Origin: Actinomycetota bacterium
GTDB taxonomy: Bacteria > Actinomycetota > Actinomycetes > Nanopelagicales > Nanopelagicaceae
DNA length: 5,171 nucleotides
NCBI GenBank assembly: GCA_947496345.1
Contig: CANMCL010000074.1
Coordinates: 1 to 5,171 of the forward strand
Reading direction: 5' to 3'
Part shown: positions 1 through 5,128 of the stretch, piece by piece
How the letters are laid out: each line of letters opens with the position of its first letter
How positions within the stretch are numbered: position 1 is the stretch's first letter
Position numbers and translations under genes: made by a program
Notes under the pieces: generated by a model
The model's database searches: none
The model's input: the letters and a program-made list of their open reading frames with translations, nothing else
What the model was told of the DNA's origin: nothing

Positions 1-330
1 GAGAGTTTCAAGTCAGGCCTTAACGTCAATGCTGATCTAGCAGCCGCGGCAATTGCAGGTGCTCTTGATGCGCAATGTTTAATCATTATGACTGATGTCG
101 CTGGAATTTATCGTTCTTGGCCAGATACCGCTTCATTGATTTCGGAGATTACAGCTACGGAATTGAATGCGATCAAAGGAACATTCGCGCAGGGAATGGC
201 GCCAAAAGTTCAGGCTTGCTTGGATGCAATTAAAGGTGGTGCAAGTGCCGTGAGAATTGTCGATGGAACCGATCCATCAGCCTTCGCTGCGGCGTTGGGC
301 AATAACGGAGGAACGTTGGTGACCAAATGA
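1..330 (+). CDS. argB: Acetylglutamate kinase, C-terminal part (5' end cut by window)
   Basis: This is the last 109 codons of N-acetyl-L-glutamate kinase, the cytoplasmic enzyme that phosphorylates N-acetylglutamate with ATP in the second step of arginine synthesis. The reading frame is open from base 1, so the gene starts upstream; the full family length is about 290-300 residues, so roughly two thirds are missing. Visible family signatures are LNVNADLAAAAIAGAL near the start (the N-x-N-A-D substrate/nucleotide block), then IIMTDVAGIYRSWPD (the LTDV-G-Y-W-D strand-loop near the ATP site), then GMAPKVQACLDAIKGG, with the conserved G-M-x-P-K lysine, and a terminal GGTLV. The first internal ATG, at 88, is in the middle of the conserved domain and is not a real start. 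The stop codon overlaps the argD start as ATGA, which implies translational coupling. Whether the enzyme is arginine-feedback inhibited cannot be judged, because the N-terminal part is absent. Confidence 0.93.
   Translation, partial: ESFKSGLNVNADLAAAAIAGALDAQCLIIMTDVAGIYRSWPDTASLISEITATELNAIKGTFAQGMAPKVQACLDAIKGGASAVRIVDGTDPSAFAAALGNNGGTLVTK
307..313 (+). promoter_or_regulatory. Probable argD ribosome binding site, long spacing
   Basis: GGAGGAA lies inside the end of argB, 13 nt before the argD ATG, which is longer than the usual 5-9 nt. An in-frame TAA at 303-305 rules out any earlier argD start, and no ATG, GTG or TTG lies in the argD frame between it and 327. The ATG at 327 is therefore the first possible start, and it is probably helped by coupling to argB termination. 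Confidence 0.5.
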
Positions 331-1505
331 GCGCAGCGAAAACGAGAAATATTAGTTGGAGCGATGTAATGCAGGGTAATTACGGTGTTCCGACTATCAC
401 CTTGAAATCTGGAAAGGGCCTGGTTGTAACCGACACCTTGGGTAAGAAGTACCTGGACTTTCTCGGAGGAATTGCGACCAATGTCTTGGGTCACGCGCAT
501 CCAGTGATAGTCCGTGCGGTATCTAAACAAATCGCAACCCTTGGTCACGTAAGTAATTTTTACAGCCACCCTTCGGGAATCGCACTTGCTGCAAAGTTGC
601 AAGAGTTGACCGGAGATAACACAGCACGAATCTTTTTCTGCAATTCAGGGGCGGAAGCGAACGAAGCAGCGCTGAAGTTATCGCGCAAAACTGGACGCAC
701 AAAGATCGTCGCCACCACTGGTTCATTCCACGGTAGAACTATGGGAGCGCTTTCTCTCACTGGGCAACCAAGTAAACGTAATCCCTTTAAACCCCTTGTG
801 AAAAACATTAAGCACGTAACTTTTGGTGACGTCTCAGCTATGCGCAAAGCGGTGAATAAAAAAACTGCAATGGTAATTGTGGAACCAATAATGGGTGAAG
901 CAGGCGTCATCGTTCCTCCATTCGGATACCTAAAACAATTAAGAGATCTGTGCAGTGAACATGGAGTTCTGTTGGTATTTGATTGCGTGCAGACAGGAAT
1001 TGGGCGTACTGGAACCTGGTTTGGATATGAAGAGGAAAAGATTCGCCCTGATGTAATCACCTTGGCAAAAGGTTTAGGTGGTGGCCTACCTCTCGGCGCG
1101 ATGATTTCTTTAGGTAGTAACTGTCCACAATTTGCACCTGGTGAACACGGTACAACTTTTGGCGGTAACCCAGTTGCCGCTGCGGCTGGTCTCGCTGCGA
1201 TTGAATTCATCACCAAGAATCGTTTAATGGTTTCAGCTAAGAGTTATGAAAAACGGCTGACAATTAAACTAGGTGCGATTAGGGGAGTAACCGAAGTTCG
1301 AGGACGAGGTTTGCTTTTGGGTATCGGTCTAGATGGTGGCTATGCAAAAGCCTTAGCGGCGAAATTGTCAGATCGCGGGATCTTGGTTAATGCGCCGAAT
1401 GACGAAACGATTCGAATCGCACCTGCTTTAACAGTCTCCAAAGTTCAAATTGATAGATTCATAAGTGTTTTTACTCAGTGTATGCAGGAGGTAGAACGTG
1501 GCTAA
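327..1505 (+). CDS. argD: Acetylornithine aminotransferase (class III, PLP)
   Basis: The 392-residue product is a PLP-dependent class III aminotransferase, predicted to convert N-acetylglutamate semialdehyde and glutamate to N-acetylornithine and 2-oxoglutarate in the cytoplasm. Motifs in order are LGGIATNVLGHAHP (46-59), HVSNFY (74-79), NSGAEANEAALKLSR (106-120, PLP phosphate loop), SFHGRT (133-138), VEPIMGEAGV (185-194, with Glu191 aligned to the gating Glu of ornithine aminotransferase), Asp219 (PLP ring nitrogen), LAKGLGGGLPLGAM with the Schiff-base lysine Lys248, HGTTFGGNP (274-282) and RIAPAL, with substrate-carboxylate Arg363. Length and N-terminus (WSDVMQGNYG after about 10 residues) fit the family, supporting the ATG at 327. 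The usual DEVQTG is DCVQTG here (Cys220). The gene overlaps argB by 4 bp and argR by 8 bp. A broader specificity (ornithine or succinyl-diaminopimelate aminotransferase) is possible, but the arg neighbours favour ArgD. Confidence 0.95.
   Translation: MSAAKTRNISWSDVMQGNYGVPTITLKSGKGLVVTDTLGKKYLDFLGGIATNVLGHAHPVIVRAVSKQIATLGHVSNFYSHPSGIALAAKLQELTGDNTARIFFCNSGAEANEAALKLSRKTGRTKIVATTGSFHGRTMGALSLTGQPSKRNPFKPLVKNIKHVTFGDVSAMRKAVNKKTAMVIVEPIMGEAGVIVPPFGYLKQLRDLCSEHGVLLVFDCVQTGIGRTGTWFGYEEEKIRPDVITLAKGLGGGLPLGAMISLGSNCPQFAPGEHGTTFGGNPVAAAAGLAAIEFITKNRLMVSAKSYEKRLTIKLGAIRGVTEVRGRGLLLGIGLDGGYAKALAAKLSDRGILVNAPNDETIRIAPALTVSKVQIDRFISVFTQCMQEVERG
1486..1492 (+). promoter_or_regulatory. Strong ribosome binding site fixing the argR GTG start
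   Basis: AGGAGGT, close to a perfect anti-Shine-Dalgarno match, ends 5 nt before GTG at 1498 and sits inside the last codons of argD. It is the strongest SD in the window. It decides for the GTG start and an 8-bp overlap with argD, and suggests argR is translated independently of upstream ribosomes. Confidence 0.8.
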
Positions 1506-2007
1506 GGTTCTTAACTCATCATCGGTTTCCGCGCGTCGTTCAAAGGCGATCTCATTGATCAAAGCAGGCGTGGTTCATTCACAATCTGATTTGGTAAAAC
1601 TTCTAAAGAAGGCAGGCTTTGCCGTTACTCAAGCAACGGCTAGCCGCGATTTAGAAGAAGTTGGTGCTGTGCGATCTCGTAATGAGTTCGGGGAACTCAT
1701 CTACCAAATTGGCACTTCTTCGGATGGCGCAATTTCAAAATCAATGCCAGTGCCTGCCGATTTAATTCTCTCAGTTGAATCCTCTGGGAATTTGGCAGTT
1801 GTCCGCACTCCACCTGGTGGAGCACAGTTCCTTGCCAGTTCATTAGATAATTCAGGGATCTCCAGCATTATCGGCACAATCGCTGGTGACGACACGGTTT
1901 TAGTTGTATCCAAGAAGTCCAACGGCGGAGCGGAATTAGCGAAAGAATTGCTCTCATTCGGTAGATCAGAAAAGAAATCGAACAATAATCGGAAGGTGAG
2001 AAAATAA
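1498..2007 (+). CDS. argR: Arginine repressor
   Basis: This is a 169-residue ArgR-family regulator. In the family, arginine binding assembles a hexamer that binds ARG-box operators and shuts down arg genes. The N-terminal winged helix-turn-helix covers about residues 12-70 and contains the recognition segment VTQATASRDLEEVGAV (43-58), with the invariant Ser49-Arg50-Asp51. A short linker (about 71-86) leads to the C-terminal oligomerisation and arginine-binding domain, with VVRTPPGGAQFLAS (101-114) and GTIAGDDT (126-133); Asp131-Asp132 correspond to the arginine-contacting acidic pair. The start is GTG, set by AGGAGGT 5 nt upstream. The last 15 or so residues (GRSEKKSNNNRKVRK) run past the usual family end and are strongly basic. 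Lying inside the operon, it is probably autoregulated, but the operator would be upstream of this window. Its stop codon overlaps the argH start by one base. Confidence 0.95.
   Translation: MAKVLNSSSVSARRSKAISLIKAGVVHSQSDLVKLLKKAGFAVTQATASRDLEEVGAVRSRNEFGELIYQIGTSSDGAISKSMPVPADLILSVESSGNLAVVRTPPGGAQFLASSLDNSGISSIIGTIAGDDTVLVVSKKSNGGAELAKELLSFGRSEKKSNNNRKVRK
1993..2000 (+). promoter_or_regulatory. argH ribosome binding site inside the argR tail
   Basis: AAGGTGAG, 6 nt before the argH ATG at 2007, is encoded by the codons of the basic ArgR tail (Lys-Val-Arg). Its position and the TAATG stop-start junction support ATG 2007, as does the MALWGGRF N-terminus typical of ArgH. Confidence 0.65.
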
Positions 2008-3434
2008 TGGCGCTCTGGGGTGGACGATTTTCTGATGCACCAGCCGACGCCGTCTTTGCACTCTCACGTAGCGTTGATTTTGATTGGCGCCTAGCCCCAT
2101 ATGACTTACGTTCATCGCTGGCCCATTTAAGGGTTCTGCAGAGTTCAACTTTATTAACTGATGAGGTAGTAAAGAAAATTGAAGCCGGTTTACGTGAGTT
2201 GATTTCAGAGGTTGCCTCCGGAAAATTTCTTCCAAACGCGGGAGACGAAGATGTACATAGCGCGCTAGAGCGCGGACTTACTGAGAAAGTTGGCGAGGTA
2301 GGAGGATCTTTACGCGCCGGTCGTTCGCGCAATGATCAAGTTGCTACTGATCTAAAATTATTTGCAATTGATCACATGCTCGATATTGCCAATCAACTTA
2401 CACTTCTTCAGGAAGCACTTATCGCCAAAGCAACCGAATACAGCGATGCGCCTGCGCCTGGATTTACCCATATGCAACATGCACAACCAATTTTATTTGG
2501 TCACGAACTAGCAAAACACGTTCATGCCTTTGCTCGCGATATTGATCGCATCACAGATTGGTTGGCTCGTACATCGGTTAGCCCACTAGGTTCTGGTGCG
2601 CTAGCCGGTTCAGGCCTGGGTTTAGCTCCTGAAGTAACAGCCAATGATCTGGGATTTATCGAATCTTCGGCAAATAGCATTGATGGAGTTTCAGATCGCG
2701 ATTTTGTTGCAGAGGCGCTCTTCATAATTTCAATGGTTGGCGTCCATCTCTCACGTATCGGTGAAGAGTGGTGCATCTGGGCAACATCCGAATTTGGATG
2801 GGCAAGCGTTGCTGATGCATACTCAACAGGTTCTTCGATAATGCCACAGAAGAAGAATCCCGACGTGGCCGAACTAGCCCGCGGAAAAGCCGGTCGTTTA
2901 ATTGGAAATCTAACCGGCGTTCTTGCAATGCTAAAAGGTTTGCCATTCGCTTACAACCGCGACCTACAAGAAGATAAAGAGCCACTTTTTGATTCAATTG
3001 ACACTTTGCGATTAGTTCTTCCTGCCGTAACCGGAATGGTTGCAACAACCACCTTTGATCGTGAAAAAATGGCCGCCGCCGCGCCACAAGGATTCTCCTT
3101 ATCGACCGAAGTCGCGGATTTCCTAGTTCGCGCCGGCGTTCCATTTGCTCAAGCACATGAAGCCGCCGGTAAGTGTGTCGCAATATGCGAAGTGAAAGGG
3201 CTGCAACTTCACGAACTTAGCGATTCAGATTTCCTCGGAGTTCATCCATCCCTAACGTCCGATGTTCGCAATTCATTGACTGTGGCTGGCGCAATCGCTT
3301 CACGCAAAACCATCGGTGCTACCGGGGGAGCGGCGTTAGCGAAACAAATTAGCGATGCTGCCGCCGAAACGAAGGCCACTAAGGTGAAAATATCCGCCCA
3401 GATCAACACTTTTTCCGAGATGATGAGCCAATGA
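2007..3434 (+). CDS. argH: Argininosuccinate lyase
   Basis: The 475-residue product is a cytoplasmic, normally homotetrameric enzyme that splits argininosuccinate into arginine and fumarate, the last step of arginine synthesis. Family blocks are LWGGRF at 3-8, EDVHSALE (81-88), the GRSRNDQVATD block (105-115), GFTHMQHAQPI (152-162, with the conserved Thr154-His155 active-site pair), and the fumarate-lyase signature GSSIMPQKKNPD (275-286), carrying the catalytic serine of the mobile loop (Ser276/277). These are followed by ELARGKAGRLIG and LPFAYNRDLQEDKEP (312-326). Length and all active-site blocks are intact, so it should be active. THMQHAQP rather than THLQRAQP is a variant I associate with actinobacterial ArgH. 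It starts within the argR stop codon and ends in an ATGA overlap with tyrS. argG, which makes its substrate, is not in the window. Confidence 0.97.
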   Translation: MALWGGRFSDAPADAVFALSRSVDFDWRLAPYDLRSSLAHLRVLQSSTLLTDEVVKKIEAGLRELISEVASGKFLPNAGDEDVHSALERGLTEKVGEVGGSLRAGRSRNDQVATDLKLFAIDHMLDIANQLTLLQEALIAKATEYSDAPAPGFTHMQHAQPILFGHELAKHVHAFARDIDRITDWLARTSVSPLGSGALAGSGLGLAPEVTANDLGFIESSANSIDGVSDRDFVAEALFIISMVGVHLSRIGEEWCIWATSEFGWASVADAYSTGSSIMPQKKNPDVAELARGKAGRLIGNLTGVLAMLKGLPFAYNRDLQEDKEPLFDSIDTLRLVLPAVTGMVATTTFDREKMAAAAPQGFSLSTEVADFLVRAGVPFAQAHEAAGKCVAICEVKGLQLHELSDSDFLGVHPSLTSDVRNSLTVAGAIASRKTIGATGGAALAKQISDAAAETKATKVKISAQINTFSEMMSQ

Positions 3435-4720
3435 GTTCTGTTGCTCCACAATCAAGAGCCCTGATTGATGACCTCAAATGGCGTGGTCTTTTTTCTCAAT
3501 CTACTGATGAGGCTGCACTAGTTACAGCGCTATCCAAGCCAACGACTCTTTACATTGGTTTTGATCCAACTGCGCCGAGTCTTCACGTAGGAAATCTCGT
3601 AGTCCTTCTTGTGCTGCGTCGTTTTCAGTTAGCCGGTCATATCCCAATTGCACTGGTCGGTGGAGCAACGGGTTTAATTGGAGATCCCAGCGGAAAGAGC
3701 GAAGAACGCTCGCTCAATACAACTGATGTGGTCGCTGCGTGGGTAGAACGAATTCGCACTCAGGTTTCCAAGTATCTTGATTTTGATGCGACCGGTAACG
3801 CGGCCATCGTGGCCAATAATTTAGATTGGACTGCGCCACTTTCCGCAATCGAATTCATGCGCGATATCGGTAAACACTTCAGTGTTAACCAAATGCTTGC
3901 AAAAGATTCGGTTTCATCACGATTAGAAGGTGGTGGAATTTCTTACACTGAATTCTCATACCAGGTTCTGCAATCCTTCGACTTCTTGGAACTCTATCGT
4001 CGCTTCAATTGCACACTTCAACTTGGTGGATCAGATCAATGGGGAAATATTGTTGCTGGTCTTGATCTGATTCGACGTGTTGAAAGCGGAACCGGCCATG
4101 CACTAACGATTCCACTTCTAGCAAAGGCAGATGGCAGTAAATTTGGGAAGACTGCTGGGGGAGCGATCTGGCTAGATCCCGAAATGACCTCGCCGTATGC
4201 ATTCTTCCAATACTGGTTAAACACTGATGACAAAGATGTAGTCAACTTCTTAAAGGTTTTCTCATTTAAATCAAAGAGTGAAATTGAAACTCTTGAAAAA
4301 TCTCATAACGAAAACCCAGGGGCGCGAGAGGCACATCGCGCACTTGCTCGCGAATTGACTTCTCTGGTTCATTCATCCGATATCTGTGATCGCGTAGAGG
4401 CTGCAGCTCGCGCTTTATTTGGTCAGGGAGAGTTATCAGAGTTAGACGAAGCAACCCTTGCATCCGCACTCGCCGAATTACCTCGCACAACGGTTAAAAA
4501 AGGTGAACCAATCCCCACATGGGTTGACCTACTGGCCGCAACTGGTGTCGTTGATTCGAAATCCGCGGCCCGACGCATCGTCAAAGAAGGCGGTGCTTAT
4601 TTAAACAATATAAAGATTTCTGGTGAAGACTTCGCCCCCGAAAAAAGTGACTTTTTATGCGGTAAATATGCAGTTTTGCGCAAAGGTAAGCGCGATCTAG
4701 CTGCAGTGGAAATGATCTAA
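3431..4720 (+). CDS. tyrS: Tyrosyl-tRNA synthetase
   Basis: This is a 429-residue class I aminoacyl-tRNA synthetase that charges tRNA-Tyr with tyrosine using ATP. The Rossmann domain holds YIGFDPTAPSLHVGNL (41-56): Tyr41 and Asp45 match tyrosine-binding residues of the Bacillus enzyme, and HVGN (52-55) is the HIGH motif. The block SYTEFSYQVLQSFDF (171-185) carries the tyrosine pocket Tyr177, Gln181 and Asp184; LGGSDQWGN follows at 198-206. KFGKT (237-241) replaces KMSKS, as in the E. coli-type TyrS subfamily. A helical anticodon-binding region spans about 255-350, and an S4 RNA-binding domain about 362-425 (WVDLLAATGVV...ARRIVKEGGAYLNN). Length fits the family. Only a weak SD precedes ATG 3431, and the ATGA overlap with argH implies coupled translation. 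No T-box or leader can fit at this junction. An internal promoter inside argH is possible but I see no convincing one. Linkage to argH is positional rather than metabolic. Confidence 0.97.
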   Translation: MSSVAPQSRALIDDLKWRGLFSQSTDEAALVTALSKPTTLYIGFDPTAPSLHVGNLVVLLVLRRFQLAGHIPIALVGGATGLIGDPSGKSEERSLNTTDVVAAWVERIRTQVSKYLDFDATGNAAIVANNLDWTAPLSAIEFMRDIGKHFSVNQMLAKDSVSSRLEGGGISYTEFSYQVLQSFDFLELYRRFNCTLQLGGSDQWGNIVAGLDLIRRVESGTGHALTIPLLAKADGSKFGKTAGGAIWLDPEMTSPYAFFQYWLNTDDKDVVNFLKVFSFKSKSEIETLEKSHNENPGAREAHRALARELTSLVHSSDICDRVEAAARALFGQGELSELDEATLASALAELPRTTVKKGEPIPTWVDLLAATGVVDSKSAARRIVKEGGAYLNNIKISGEDFAPEKSDFLCGKYAVLRKGKRDLAAVEMI

Positions 4721-4825
4721 AAACCATCCCCACCAGCGTTTTATCTCATTTTTACGCATAAATATCGCAATTTTCTTGATTTTTTCGAGTATGACCAATC
4801 CCACTGGCCGAAGGGATCAGCCGAT
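4721..4825 (+). other. AT-rich spacer upstream of the putative rRNA promoter
   Basis: This gap between tyrS and the promoter core has no reading frame of note. Bases 4739-4790 are rich in T and A tracts (TTTTTACGCATAAATA, GATTTTTTCG) and would lie roughly 70-120 bp upstream of the predicted transcription start, a place where curved DNA or protein-binding sites often boost rRNA promoters. The 20 bp just upstream of the -35 box are not AT-rich, so a classical UP element is not supported. No GC-rich hairpin followed by a T-run is visible, so tyrS has no obvious intrinsic terminator. Confidence 0.4.
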
Positions 4826-4855
4826 TTGACCCCCTCACCCCAAGGCGCCTATAGT
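4826..4855 (+). promoter_or_regulatory. Sigma70-type promoter, putative rRNA operon P1
   Basis: The -35 box TTGACC (4826-4831) and -10 box TATAGT (4850-4855) are separated by 18 bp. These match five of six bases of each consensus and resemble actinobacterial rRNA promoters. Transcription should begin near 4861-4863. The spacer ends in an 8-bp perfect palindrome, AGGCGCCT (4843-4850), which touches the first base of the -10 box. The structured leader and the boxA-like block downstream support an rRNA operon as the target. Confidence 0.75.
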
Positions 4856-4865
4856 TACGCTCCTT

Positions 4866-4896
4866 GCTGTGGAACGGACGATTTAGGCCGTACAGC
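4866..4896 (+). other. Hairpin at the 5' end of the leader transcript
   Basis: GCTGT (4866-4870) pairs with ACAGC (4892-4896), and ACGG (4874-4877) pairs with CCGT (4888-4891), with a GGA bulge on the 5' side and a 10-nt loop. It begins only a few bases after the predicted P1 start, so it would form first on the nascent RNA. It has no U-tract and is not a terminator. Confidence 0.55.
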
Positions 4897-4926
4897 ATTT
4901 TCCAGATCTAGCCCTCATTTAGGCCG
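4881..4926 (+). repeat. 10-bp direct repeat ATTTAGGCCG, two copies 36 bp apart
   Basis: Exact copies lie at 4881-4890 and 4917-4926. The first spans the loop and 3' arm of the first hairpin, and the second lies in the inner arm of the second hairpin. The match ends sharply on both sides. It may be chance, a relic of local duplication, or a repeated protein or RNA contact site. Confidence 0.5.
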
Positions 4927-4961
4927 GTTTGACCGTGCCCGCGTGAATGGACTAGATTTGG
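4902..4961 (+). other. Long hairpin in the leader
   Basis: CCAGATCTAG (4902-4911) pairs with CTAGATTTGG (4952-4961) over 10 continuous pairs, one of them G-U. Inside, CATTTA (4916-4921) pairs with TGAATG (4944-4949), and CGGT (4925-4928) with ACCG (4932-4935) around a TTG loop. Together they form a three-tier stem of about 60 nt. The same bases contain the candidate second promoter. Confidence 0.6.
4929..4958 (+). promoter_or_regulatory. Candidate second rRNA promoter (P2)
   Basis: TTGACC (4929-4934), an 18-bp spacer and TAGATT (4953-4958) repeat the P1 layout 103 bp downstream, with the same TTTGACC -35 context. The -10 matches the consensus at four of six bases. Tandem rRNA promoters are common in actinobacteria. 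However, both boxes also take part in hairpin pairing, so they may be conserved for RNA structure instead. Confidence 0.35.
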
Positions 4962-4965
4962 CAGT

Positions 4966-4999
4966 CTGCCCTGAAAATCGGTCATAAGCCGAAACGCAG
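4966..4999 (+). other. Small stem-loop upstream of boxA (boxB-like position)
   Basis: CTGC (4966-4969) can pair with GCAG (4996-4999), and TCGG (4978-4981) with CCGA (4989-4992) around a 7-nt loop. A hairpin just before boxA is the arrangement of boxB in rRNA antitermination regions, but the stems are short, so this is tentative. Confidence 0.3.
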
Positions 5000-5011
5000 T
5001 GCGCATCCGTA

Positions 5012-5049
5012 CCTTGAGAACTCAACAGCGTGCCATAAGTCAATGCCAG
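5012..5049 (+). promoter_or_regulatory. Conserved actinobacterial rRNA-leader block (boxA-like antitermination)
   Basis: The block starts with CCTTGAGAACTCAACAG and continues through GCGTGCC, AAGTCAATG and CCAGA. I recall near-identical wording (TTGAGAACTCAACAGCGTGCC, then AAGTCAACGCCAGA) upstream of 16S genes in Streptomyces and relatives. The equivalent element in other bacteria is the boxA site bound by NusB/S10, which keeps RNA polymerase from terminating in rRNA operons. TTGAG and CTCAA can also pair around AA. This is the main evidence that the region is an rRNA leader. Confidence 0.75.
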
Positions 5050-5074
5050 AAGATGGCCTTAATAGCCATTTTCT
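5048..5074 (+). other. Leader hairpin 1 of three before 16S
   Basis: AGAAGATGGC (5048-5057) pairs along its whole length with GCCATTTTCT (5065-5074), with one G-U pair and a 7-nt CTTAATA loop. The sequence after it is AAATAAAT, not a T-run, so termination is unlikely. It immediately follows the boxA-like block and shares its last two bases. Confidence 0.6.
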
Positions 5075-5080
5075 AAATAA

Positions 5081-5097
5081 ATACTTCAATGAAGTAT
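5081..5097 (+). other. Leader hairpin 2 of three before 16S
   Basis: ATACTTC (5081-5087) and GAAGTAT (5091-5097) form a perfect 7-bp stem around a 3-nt AAT loop. At DNA level this is a near-continuous 17-bp palindrome, so a protein-binding site is also possible. Confidence 0.6.
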
Positions 5098-5098
5098 G

Positions 5099-5128
5099 CG
5101 TAAAACACTGTTAATTCAGGGTTTTGCG
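5099..5128 (+). other. Leader hairpin 3 of three before 16S
   Basis: CGTAAAACACTG (5099-5110) pairs with CAGGGTTTTGCG (5117-5128) through 11 of 12 positions, with one U-G wobble and one A/G mismatch, around a 6-nt TTAATT loop. It is one base after hairpin 2. It may help processing or insulate the leader from the 16S fold. Confidence 0.6.

Noticed and set aside
1..12. GAGAGTTTCAAG resembles the start of 16S rRNA
   Set aside because: The match breaks after GAGAGTTT and the bases are in-frame ArgB codons followed by the NVNAD motif.
560..1216. 218-codon antisense open frame opposite argD
   Set aside because: It is a shadow of argD: no family resemblance, composition mirrors the coding strand, and argD on the other strand has complete motifs.
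1868..2332. 154-codon antisense frame across the argR-argH junction
   Set aside because: It lies opposite two well-supported genes, has low-complexity Ser/Arg-rich content and no recognisable domain.
3435..3480. T-box or other amino-acid-sensing leader for tyrS
   Set aside because: There is no untranslated space: tyrS starts inside the argH stop codon.
3584..3595. HVGN and KFGKT as degenerate TyrRS motifs
   Set aside because: Both are normal variants of HIGH and KMSKS in the E. coli-type and actinobacterial TyrS subfamily.
4678..4693. GCGC...GCGC inverted repeat near the tyrS end as a terminator
   Set aside because: The stem is only 4 bp, lies inside the coding region and is not followed by a T-run.
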